From contig DGNT01000046.1 of NCBI GenBank assembly GCA_002389055.1, positions 1 through 27,543 of the forward strand: a stretch of 27,543 nucleotides of DNA. Reading direction: 5' to 3'. Both the position numbers and the translations under genes were made by a program. Source of the stretch: Alcanivorax sp. UBA4485. Its GTDB lineage: Bacteria; Pseudomonadota; Gammaproteobacteria; Pseudomonadales; Alcanivoracaceae. Each line of letters opens with the position of its first letter. Position 1 is the first letter of the stretch. Positions 14,674 through 21,729 of this stretch are shown here, piece by piece. The notes below the pieces were generated by a model that saw nothing but the letters and a program-made list of their open reading frames with translations, was not told where the DNA came from and ran no database searches.

Positions 14674-16340
14674 CAGATGTCCTTGTAGATATCTTTATAA
14701 GTGGCGCGGATCGACTTCTTGTCGAGCTTGCCGACGCTGGTGCGGGGCAACGTTTCGAGAAACAAGGCAGTATCTGGCAGCTGCCACTTGGCGAAATTGG
14801 GTGTTAGAACTTCGTGGATCTCGTCCAGCGGCAACTCGGTGCCGTCGTCGGTAACCAACAGGGCGACAGGGCGCTCCTGCCACTTGGGATGCTCAATGCC
14901 AACAACTGCAGCATCGCGGATGCGCGGGTGTGCGATCAGCGCATTTTCCATGTCGATGGAGGAAATCCACTCGCCGCCGCTCTTGATCACGTCTTTTAGA
15001 CGATCGGTCAGCTTGAGGTAGCCGTGCTGGTCGATCGTGCCGACGTCACCGCTCCGCCAGTAGCCGTCGAGGAAGCGATCTCCATCGTCGTCAAGCTTAT
15101 GATACTTCTCGATGATCCAAGGGCCTCTTAATAACACCTCGCCCTGGGAAATGCCGTCGAAGGGCACATCCTTACCGGCACCGTCAACAAGTCGGAAGTC
15201 GACGCCGGATACCATCAAGCCTTGGCAGCGCTTACGGTTCCATGTTTGCTCGTCGCTCAACACTTCGCGCAGCGACGGTTTAAGCCCCTTGTTGACCGTG
15301 ACCAGCGGAGTGGTCTCGGTGGCGCCATAGGCGTGAATAATGTCGGCCCCGGTTAGATCATAAAAGCCACGCATCAGACTCAACGATGGCTCGGTGGCAC
15401 CGCTCAGCAGCCTCGCACGGCTGAAGTCGGGCTTGTTGTCCAGTGATCGGATGTACTCCAGCATCGGTGTAAAGATCGCTGGCGCACCGTTAGCTACAGT
15501 AACCTTTTCTTCTATCATTGCATCGACCAAAACCGACGTATCCTCAGCGACGTAGCGGCCTGGCAGGACGACTTTAGCCATCGCCTGGACGGCGGCCTGC
15601 GGAAGACCCCAGCACTGACCGTGGAACATCGGCGTGATGAGCATGGCGGTGTCGTCACTACTCATGCCGATCACACTGTCCATCGCCAAGGTGTGCAGAT
15701 AGATACCGCGGTGGGAGTAGTAGATTCCCTTGGGCCTACCGGTGGTGCCTGTCGTGTAGCAGGCGCTGTAGGCCGACGTCTCGTCCACCATCGGCCAATC
15801 GATGTGTGTATCTTCCGCCAGGAGCAGATCCTCGAAGTGATGCACGTTCGTCAGGGTCGTGCTGATCTGCGACAGCGGACGGTCGGTCATCACGATCCAG
15901 CCTTTGACTTGAGGCACCAGCGGAGCGAGCTTCTCTGCAATTGGCAGCAGGGTCTCGTCAACTAGAATCCAGGACGCCTCACTGTGGTCGGTAACATAGC
16001 CCAAGTCCTCGGGCGCCAAACGAAGGTTCATCTGCAGCATGACGGCAGCGAGGCCGGGGATCGCCCAATAGAGCTCGAAATGTCGGCGACTATTCCAGTC
16101 CAGGATGCCAACTACGTCCCCAGGGCCGACGCCGAGGCTGCGCAACGCGTTGGCCGCTTGACAGATCCGGAGGTAGGACTCGCCGTAGGTGTACCGGTCC
16201 CAGCCGCCATCGGCGGTACGGTAGACGATTTCTTGTTCTGGATAAGTCCGGGCCGCATGCCGAATCATGGTCGTTGTGTTGAGCTGGTAGCTGTCACCAT
16301 GGGTGGAAGGATGGCCCTTAGTAATATATGTCGATTGCAT
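14673..16340 (-). CDS. AMP-forming acyl-CoA synthetase (fatty-acid-CoA ligase)
   Basis: A 555-residue ANL-superfamily enzyme that activates a carboxylic acid to its CoA thioester through an acyl-adenylate. The phosphate loop is CYTTGTTGRPKGIYYSH (194-210), followed by the YGATETTP motif, then WRSGDVGTIDQHGYLKLTDR, then DVIKSGGEWIS, and near the end the catalytic lysine motif PRTSVGKLDKKS. The start at 16340 is preferred over one 24 bases upstream because GAGGAG lies about 6 bases before it and because it avoids overlapping the thiolase gene. It is probably the entry enzyme of the pathway. It resembles medium/long-chain ligases; the substrate is unknown. Confidence 0.92.
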   Translation of the reverse strand: MQSTYITKGHPSTHGDSYQLNTTTMIRHAARTYPEQEIVYRTADGGWDRYTYGESYLRICQAANALRSLGVGPGDVVGILDWNSRRHFELYWAIPGLAAVMLQMNLRLAPEDLGYVTDHSEASWILVDETLLPIAEKLAPLVPQVKGWIVMTDRPLSQISTTLTNVHHFEDLLLAEDTHIDWPMVDETSAYSACYTTGTTGRPKGIYYSHRGIYLHTLAMDSVIGMSSDDTAMLITPMFHGQCWGLPQAAVQAMAKVVLPGRYVAEDTSVLVDAMIEEKVTVANGAPAIFTPMLEYIRSLDNKPDFSRARLLSGATEPSLSLMRGFYDLTGADIIHAYGATETTPLVTVNKGLKPSLREVLSDEQTWNRKRCQGLMVSGVDFRLVDGAGKDVPFDGISQGEVLLRGPWIIEKYHKLDDDGDRFLDGYWRSGDVGTIDQHGYLKLTDRLKDVIKSGGEWISSIDMENALIAHPRIRDAAVVGIEHPKWQERPVALLVTDDGTELPLDEIHEVLTPNFAKWQLPDTALFLETLPRTSVGKLDKKSIRATYKDIYKDI

Positions 16341-16350
16341 ATCTTTCTCC

Positions 16351-17526
16351 TCAGATGCGTTCAATTATTGTTGTGTTGGCAGTGCCATGGGCTTCACAGA
16401 TAGTCTGTAAGCCCAGCTTCTTCCCTGAGCGTTCAAGTTCACAAAGTAAATCGGTAAGCATGCGGGCACCGGTTGAGCCCAGCGGGTGCCCGATTGCGAC
16501 TGAGCCACCGTTGACATTGAGCTTGTCATCCGGAATATCGAATTCGCGCTGAAACATCAGCGGTACGCCTGCAAAAGCCTCGTTAACCTCGTACAAATCA
16601 ATGTCCGCCGCGCTTAGTCCCGCCATTTTTAGTGCCTTGTGGGTAGCCTCAAGTATCGCGGTGAACTGGATCACAGGGTCCGCACCCGCGACCGACATAG
16701 CACGAAAGCGGGCGCGTGGTTTGAGGCCTTTTTGCTCAGCATATCCACGATCAGCGACCAGTAGCGCCGCCGCACCGTCGCTAACCTGAGATGCGTTCGC
16801 GGCCGTCGTGCGGCCATTTTTCGCAAAGACCGTCTTCAGGCCCGCCATCTTCTCCGTATCGAGATGTTCGCGAATGCCCTCATCAGCGGTAATACATGGA
16901 CCGTTGGGGTCTTGGGGATCGGCGGTGATTGGCACCATCTGTTTGACAAAAGCACCAGCCCTGGTAGCAGCGAGGGCCCGCTCATGACTTCGAACGCTGT
17001 AAGCATCAAGTTCCTCGCGGCTAATCCCGAAGCGATCGTTCATAAGTTCGGAACTGGGCCCCTGTGCCATAAGTCGACCGTCGTAGCGCTCCAGCTCAAG
17101 CGGGCCGTACTGCGGGCCGAGCGGCGCACCTGGCTGAAACGCTGACGGCATAGTCACCTGCGACATCGATTCAACCCCCCCTGCGATCACCAGATCATAG
17201 TTGCCAGCCATGACACCATGGGCGGCAAAGCTGACTGCCTGCTGTCCGGAACCACATTGGCGGTCCACAGTTACTGCGGGCACGGACTCGGGTAAGCCGG
17301 CGGAAAGTACGGCGTGGCGGGCGATGTTGGAGGACTGTTGGTCGTGCTGCAGCACGCAGCCAGCGATCACGTCGTCGATTGTGGATGGATCAACGCCGCT
17401 GCGACCGACAAGATATCTTAGAGTGCAGCCGAGCAGGTCGGCAGGATGCCATTGGCTCAGTACTCCACCACGTCTGCCGACCGGGGTTCTTACGGCATCA
17501 ACGATGACTGCTTCACGATTAATCAT
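16351..17526 (-). CDS. Acetyl-CoA acyltransferase (thiolase)
   Basis: A 391-residue thiolase of the standard length. The nucleophilic cysteine is C91 (VDRQCGSGQQAVSFA), the catalytic histidine is H347 (GGSVAIGHPLGSTGAR), and the second cysteine is C377 (TICEAHGTAN). The last motif has EAHG where many thiolases have the CxGGG pattern, a common variant. The enzyme cleaves 3-ketoacyl-CoA with CoA, the last beta-oxidation step. A GGAG ribosome binding site lies 6 bases before the start, and the start overlaps the preceding CaiB-like gene by 8 bases. It is the second gene of the operon. Confidence 0.92.
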   Translation of the reverse strand: MINREAVIVDAVRTPVGRRGGVLSQWHPADLLGCTLRYLVGRSGVDPSTIDDVIAGCVLQHDQQSSNIARHAVLSAGLPESVPAVTVDRQCGSGQQAVSFAAHGVMAGNYDLVIAGGVESMSQVTMPSAFQPGAPLGPQYGPLELERYDGRLMAQGPSSELMNDRFGISREELDAYSVRSHERALAATRAGAFVKQMVPITADPQDPNGPCITADEGIREHLDTEKMAGLKTVFAKNGRTTAANASQVSDGAAALLVADRGYAEQKGLKPRARFRAMSVAGADPVIQFTAILEATHKALKMAGLSAADIDLYEVNEAFAGVPLMFQREFDIPDDKLNVNGGSVAIGHPLGSTGARMLTDLLCELERSGKKLGLQTICEAHGTANTTIIERI

Positions 17527-18391
17527 TTGTTACTCCGGAGGTAGGGACCTTGACTTCGGCCAGAGGAATATCGAGTTCGCGACCGATCGCTTCCCAGTAG
17601 CTTGTCGTCCGTGTTTTGAAAGTGGACTCGAGCTCCTCAATCGTACGACCGACATACTCTGAAACCCGGGCGGCGAAGTGGGGCTCGAGCGCACCGAAAG
17701 CGACATAGCCGTCCAAAGTGGGATATATGCGGTAGGTGGATAACGCTCCCCCCAAAGGCGTTGCAGGCCCCATCAGACCGTGGCGAACTGCGGCACCAGC
17801 CATCTGAGCGACATGGTCAAGTACTATCTTGTAGTGCCCCCCCCTACCAACGCGGGTTCGACTCAGGAGTCCCGAGACCGCAGCGGAGACCGCACGCTCA
17901 GCCCCCAGCAAGTCCGCCACCGGAACGAGTGGCATGGTCGGCGGACACAACGTGCCGTGAGCAGCCTGATAGGTTAGATCGTGCCCGGGGACTTCAGCCG
18001 CATCTCCATCGTGGCCAACTATTTCGACGTGAACCAGAGCAGGGTGAGTCTCGGAGAGTCGGTGCAGGTCAAGACGACTTAACGCAGACGGACGCATGGC
18101 CGTTATTAGGGCATCAGCATCCGCAAGGTAATCATCGAGACGGCCTCGCTGCTCGGATTGCTTGAGATCCAGGACAACGATCTCTTGATCAGCCACAAGC
18201 TCGTCGTACCAAGCTCGGGCCACGGCAGCAAGCGGATCACCAGCTGGGGGCTCAATTTTGGTGACCTGTGCACCCATGCTAGCCAGTTGCGCGGCCGCGA
18301 TGGGGCCTGGCAGGTTGGAGGCGAGCGAGACGGCCCGAATCCCGGTCAGTGGTTCCGGTGAGGAGGCGCTCATTAAAGCAACCGATTTCAT
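17519..18391 (-). CDS. CaiB/BaiF family CoA-transferase or 2-methylacyl-CoA racemase-like protein, short form
   Basis: About 290 residues. The N-terminal LTGIRAVSLASNLPGPIAAAQLASMGA resembles the usual CaiB/BaiF opening. The motif GHDLTYQAAHG (aspartate about residue 138) matches GHDINY of alpha-methylacyl-CoA racemases. YRIYPTLDGYVAFGALEPHF is also characteristic. Members usually have 350-400 residues; here the protein stops soon after YWEAIGRELDIPLAEVKV, about 60-70 residues early, so the C-terminal part of the fold is missing. It may be a naturally short member or a truncated one. A racemase role would point to 2-methyl-branched substrates. The true start is among three adjacent codons (18400 GTG, 18394 ATG, 18391 ATG); the last has the best spacing from AGGTG. 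Confidence 0.8.
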   Translation of the reverse strand: MKSVALMSASSPEPLTGIRAVSLASNLPGPIAAAQLASMGAQVTKIEPPAGDPLAAVARAWYDELVADQEIVVLDLKQSEQRGRLDDYLADADALITAMRPSALSRLDLHRLSETHPALVHVEIVGHDGDAAEVPGHDLTYQAAHGTLCPPTMPLVPVADLLGAERAVSAAVSGLLSRTRVGRGGHYKIVLDHVAQMAGAAVRHGLMGPATPLGGALSTYRIYPTLDGYVAFGALEPHFAARVSEYVGRTIEELESTFKTRTTSYWEAIGRELDIPLAEVKVPTSGVTND

Positions 18392-18418
18392 CATTATCAC
18401 CTGTCGAATGCATCAACA

Positions 18419-18444
18419 CTATACGAATGTATAGCATAATATAC
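18419..18444. promoter_or_regulatory. Probable TetR operator between the catabolic operon and its regulator
   Basis: The sequence holds CTATAC-GAAT-GTATAG (18419-18434) and, sharing the middle arm, GTATA-GCATAA-TATAC (18429-18444), so three alternating half-sites. It sits in the divergent gap between the CaiB-like gene (-) and the TetR gene (+). On the - strand TATAGT (18423-18418) could be the operon -10 and would be covered by a bound repressor. Binding by this particular TetR is an inference from position. Confidence 0.5.
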
Positions 18445-18585
18445 GACGGTACAATGTCAGCGTTTCTGGTAACCTTGCACGTCACGACCGATCGTGGCTT
18501 CTCAGCGAACAAAGCCAACGCCAGCGAGATAGTCCGGTCATGTGCGAGGAACTACGCAGACTCAGCTATGCACAGGAGTTAGATA

Positions 18586-19194
18586 GTGAAGAAAACGGTG
18601 GGGGTATCCCCTAAAGTGAATAGCGACTTGACTGCGAAGGCACGCATCCGCAATGCGGCATTCGCCCTGTATGCGAACTACGGAGAGGACGCGACCTCGA
18701 TGCGTGCCATTGCCGAGGCGGCGGGTGTCACGGTTGGTTTGGTGGTGCACCACTTTAGAACCAAGGACGGACTGCGCGAGGCCATCGAGCAACATATTGT
18801 CGATTTGTTCTTCGGCGCGATCGAGCAAGCCCCCCTCGAAGGAACCACGCCGGAGATTGCAGCTGCTCGTGACGAAGCAGTCGCGGACATGCTCTCTGAT
18901 AACCCAGCGGTAGTCGGTTACCTCAGGCGGGCTTTGCTCGATCCCATGGGGCACCGCGGCCGTATTCTGGAGATGCTCACCGATCTCACTGCCAAACAAG
19001 TGGCGACTTTGCGCAATGTCGGCGTTGCGTCGAAGGCACAACGTGACTCCAGTCAAGTAATCGGCGTCATGATTCGCCAGCTCGGGCAGCTCTTTCTTCA
19101 ACCCATGGTCGATTCCATGTGGAATCAATTGGCCGGACCGAACGCGGCTGAAGATGACAAGCCGCTCCTGGTAGTAAAGGTGCAGGAGTCCTGA
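18586..19194 (+). CDS. TetR/AcrR-family transcriptional regulator
   Basis: A 202-residue regulator. The N-terminal DNA-binding domain reads ARIRNAAFALYANYGEDATS, then MRAIAEAAGVTVGLVVHHFR, then TKDGLREAIEQH (about 19-70), the classic TetR helix-turn-helix. The C-terminal helical domain would bind a ligand, most likely an acyl-CoA or acid from the adjacent pathway. The GTG start at 18586 has AGGAG about 7 bases upstream. It is divergent from the five-gene acyl-CoA operon, the usual layout for a local repressor. Three TATAC-type half-sites lie in the shared gap. The gene appears intact. Confidence 0.9.
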   Translation: MKKTVGVSPKVNSDLTAKARIRNAAFALYANYGEDATSMRAIAEAAGVTVGLVVHHFRTKDGLREAIEQHIVDLFFGAIEQAPLEGTTPEIAAARDEAVADMLSDNPAVVGYLRRALLDPMGHRGRILEMLTDLTAKQVATLRNVGVASKAQRDSSQVIGVMIRQLGQLFLQPMVDSMWNQLAGPNAAEDDKPLLVVKVQES

Positions 19195-19301
19195 TCCGAA
19201 GGAGCGTCCTGATATAGATCTATTCGCTCCTTAGCATCATTTGCTCGTTTATCGTAAGCGTCCGGCCATCACACCTTGAGCCAACAGTTACGGCCTTCAC
19301 G

Positions 19302-19333
19302 ATAGTGTCCACTTATTTCTTAGTGGACACTAT
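19302..19333 (+). repeat. Perfect hairpin just upstream of IS66 tnpA
   Basis: ATAGTGTCCACT and AGTGGACACTAT form a 12-bp perfect inverted repeat around TATTTCTT, ending two bases before the tnpA start codon. It lies inside the element. It could be an operator or an mRNA hairpin that hides the tnpA start and limits transposition. Confidence 0.6.
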
Positions 19334-19335
19334 GC

Positions 19336-19719
19336 ATGGACTCTTTAAGCGTACCTCAGCCCCAACCCCAGCCCCGACGTCGCCGCCACTTCTCCCGTGA
19401 GTTCAAGGCCCATATCGTGGCCGCCTGTCAGGAGCCAGGCGTGTCCGTTTCCCGCATCGCCCTGGACAACCAACTCAATGCTAACCTGCTCCGCCGCTGG
19501 ATCCGTGAAGCCGAGCAAGCCGACCAGGCAACAGCGTCACCTGGGTTTATGCCCTTGGCCCTGCCGGCCGCGTCGAGTCCGGGCGAGCGGTCCCGAACCA
19601 ACGGTCAGGATAGCCGCATCCGTATCGAAGTGCCTCGCGCCGGTGGGCCTGTTGTGGTGGAGTGGCCCGCCGAGCAGGCCCATCAGTGCCTGGCCCTGTT
19701 GCGCGAGCTGTTGCGATGA
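19336..19719 (+). CDS. tnpA: IS66 accessory protein TnpA (helix-turn-helix)
   Basis: A 127-residue protein with FSREFKAHIVAACQEPGVSV, then SRIALDNQLNANLLRRWIRE (about 20-59), the transposase-8/IS66 OrfA-type helix-turn-helix. The rest is a loosely conserved linker, ending in CLALLRELLR. It is required with TnpB for IS66 transposition in studied members. Its stop overlaps the tnpB start by 4 bases. A strong hairpin directly precedes the start. The gene appears intact. Confidence 0.88.
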   Translation: MDSLSVPQPQPQPRRRRHFSREFKAHIVAACQEPGVSVSRIALDNQLNANLLRRWIREAEQADQATASPGFMPLALPAASSPGERSRTNGQDSRIRIEVPRAGGPVVVEWPAEQAHQCLALLRELLR

Positions 19720-20051
19720 TCCGCATCGACGAAATCTGGCTGGCCACCGAGCCGCTGGATATGCGCGCCGGGCCGGACAAGGCCCTGGCCCGAGTCATCC
19801 AGGTGTTCGGTGCGGCGAAGCCGCACCATGCTTACCTGTTCGCCAACCGCCGGGGCAACCGCATGAAGGCGCTGATCCACGACGATCTGGGTATCTGGCT
19901 GTGCGCCCGTCGCCTGCATCGGGGCAAGTTCCATTGGGGTGACGCCTGGCGCGGTGATCAGCTGCGCCTGACTGAAGAACAACTGGCCGCCTTGGTGCAG
20001 GGCCTGCCCTGGCAGCGTCTGGGCGACAACGCCGTGATCTCGGTGCTGTAA
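19716..20051 (+). CDS. tnpB: IS66 accessory protein TnpB (Orf2)
   Basis: A 111-residue IS66 Orf2 protein. MIRIDEIWLATEPLDMRAGP, AKPHHAYLFANRRGNRMKAL and IHDDLGIWLCARRLHRGKF are strongly characteristic of the family. The start at 19716 is chosen because it gives this N-terminus and overlaps the tnpA stop as ATGA; an upstream in-frame codon exists but lies within tnpA. The exact biochemical role in transposition is not established. Confidence 0.9.
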   Translation: MIRIDEIWLATEPLDMRAGPDKALARVIQVFGAAKPHHAYLFANRRGNRMKALIHDDLGIWLCARRLHRGKFHWGDAWRGDQLRLTEEQLAALVQGLPWQRLGDNAVISVL

Positions 20052-20126
20052 CCACACTCCGTTCCTGTTGGCTATACGCCCAACATCCAATCGCCCGCCG
20101 GGCGCGAGCTTGGCATACTGTCCGCC

Positions 20127-21704
20127 ATGACTTCGCGCCTTGACCTCAATGCCCTCTCCGCCGACCAACTCCGTGCTCTGGCCACCGAGTGGTTCGATGG
20201 CATGGAGCGTACAGATCGCGTCCTCGCTCAAAAAGACCGGATCCTCAGCCAACAAGAGCAAGCGATCCGCCACCGCGACGCGGTGATCGAGAAACAAAAC
20301 CACGAACTGGCGCTGCTCAAGCGCCACAAGTTCGCTCGGCGTAGCGAGCAGTTCAAGGGTGTGCAGGGCCAGTTGTTGGAAGAACTGATCGACGCCGACC
20401 TGGCGGCCATGGAGGCGGAGCTGGCCGAGGTGCTTCCAGAGGAAGCGCCCACCGCTCCCGTCAGGCAACGGCCCAAGCGCGCGCCGCTACCGCCGCAACT
20501 GCCCCGCACCCTGATCCACCACGAACCCGAGCACACGCAATGCCGTTGTGGCTGTGCGCTCAAGCGCATCGGCGAGGACGTCAGCGAGAAGCTGGACTAC
20601 GTGCCGGGTGAGTTCACGGTGGAGCGCCACATCCGTGGCAAGTGGGCGTGCGAGCAGTGCGAGACGCTGATCCAGGCGCCGGTGCCGGCACAAGTGATCG
20701 ACAAAGGCCTCCCCACCGCCGGGCTGCTGGCCCAGGTGCTCGTCGCCAAGTACGCCGATCATCTGCCCTTGTACCGCCAGGAACGCATCTTCGGCCGGGC
20801 GGGCTTGGCGATCCCGCGTTCCACGCTGGCCGAGTGGGTGGGCACCTGCGGTGTGCGCTTGCAACCCTTGGTCGACGCTCTGCGCGCCACACTGCTGGCC
20901 CAGCCGGTGCTGCACGCCGACGAGACCCCGGTGGCCATGCTGGCCCCTGGCAAGAAGAAAACCCACCGGGCCTATGTGTGGGCGTACTGCAGCACACCGT
21001 TCGCCGACCTGAAGGCCACGGTCTACGACTTCGCCCCGGGTCGGGCGGGCGAACACGCCCGCGCCTTCCTGGGCGACTGGCGGGGCAAGCTGGTGTGTGA
21101 CGACTACGCCGGCTACAAGGCGGGGTTCGGCGAGGGCATCACCGAGATCGGCTGCCTGGCGCATGCCCGTCGCAAGTTCCACGACCTGCACGTCGCCAAT
21201 AAGAGTGAACTGGCCGCCCAGGCGTTGGAGTACATCGGCGCGCTGTACGGCATCGAGCGGGGCCTCAAGGACCTGCGCGATCAAGACCGACAGCGGTTAA
21301 GACACGAACAAGCCCGGCCCATCGCCGACGCACTGCACCGATGGATGATCGCGCAACGGCAGAAAGTCCCGGACGGGTCAGGCACAGCCAAAGCCCTGGA
21401 CTACAGCCTGAAACGCTGGGCGGCGCTGACACGCTACCTGGACGATGGGGCGGTGCCGATTGATAACAACCGGGTGGAAAATCAGATCCGGCCCTGGGCG
21501 CTGGGACGCAACAACTGGCTGTTCGCGGGCTCATTGCGCAGTGGCCAGCGTGCCGCCGCCGTTATGAGCCTGATCCAGTCGGCGAAGCTGAACGGCCACG
21601 ATCCCTATGCGTATCTGAAGGACGTGCTGACTCGCCTGCCGACGCAGAAGAACAGCGCCATCGACGAACTCCTGCCTCACAACTGGACGCCGGCCTCTGC
21701 CTGA
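20127..21704 (+). CDS. tnpC: IS66 family transposase TnpC
   Basis: A 525-residue transposase. An N-terminal coiled region (about 25-100, with RHKFARRSEQF) is followed by a zinc-finger-like part (C139, C141, C143 and C175, C178). The DDE core has D265 (VLHADETPVAML), D325 or D326 (LVCDDYAGYKAGF) and E451 (IDNNRVENQIRPWALGRNNW). The C-terminus AKLNGHDPYAYLKDVLTRLP is typical of IS66. It stops 25 bases before the right end of the element. No frameshift is seen, so the element may still be mobile. Confidence 0.93.
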   Translation: MTSRLDLNALSADQLRALATEWFDGMERTDRVLAQKDRILSQQEQAIRHRDAVIEKQNHELALLKRHKFARRSEQFKGVQGQLLEELIDADLAAMEAELAEVLPEEAPTAPVRQRPKRAPLPPQLPRTLIHHEPEHTQCRCGCALKRIGEDVSEKLDYVPGEFTVERHIRGKWACEQCETLIQAPVPAQVIDKGLPTAGLLAQVLVAKYADHLPLYRQERIFGRAGLAIPRSTLAEWVGTCGVRLQPLVDALRATLLAQPVLHADETPVAMLAPGKKKTHRAYVWAYCSTPFADLKATVYDFAPGRAGEHARAFLGDWRGKLVCDDYAGYKAGFGEGITEIGCLAHARRKFHDLHVANKSELAAQALEYIGALYGIERGLKDLRDQDRQRLRHEQARPIADALHRWMIAQRQKVPDGSGTAKALDYSLKRWAALTRYLDDGAVPIDNNRVENQIRPWALGRNNWLFAGSLRSGQRAAAVMSLIQSAKLNGHDPYAYLKDVLTRLPTQKNSAIDELLPHNWTPASA

Positions 21705-21729
21705 CAAGATGGGATCGCCGGACGCTTAC

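Larger units (their letters stand above)
19254..21729. mobile_element. IS66-family insertion sequence, intact
   Basis: The element is about 2,476 bp and has three genes in the IS66 order (tnpA, tnpB, tnpC). The left end begins GTAAGCGTCCGGC (19254) and the right end is its inverted copy, GCCGGACGCTTAC, ending at 21729. The first 13 bases are perfect and similarity extends to about 25 bases with three mismatches. IS66 elements normally make 8-bp target duplications, but the flanks here differ (CGTTTATC on the left, GGTGCGGG on the right). The right flank is the second half of a CRISPR repeat, so the element sits inside the array. Confidence 0.9.
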
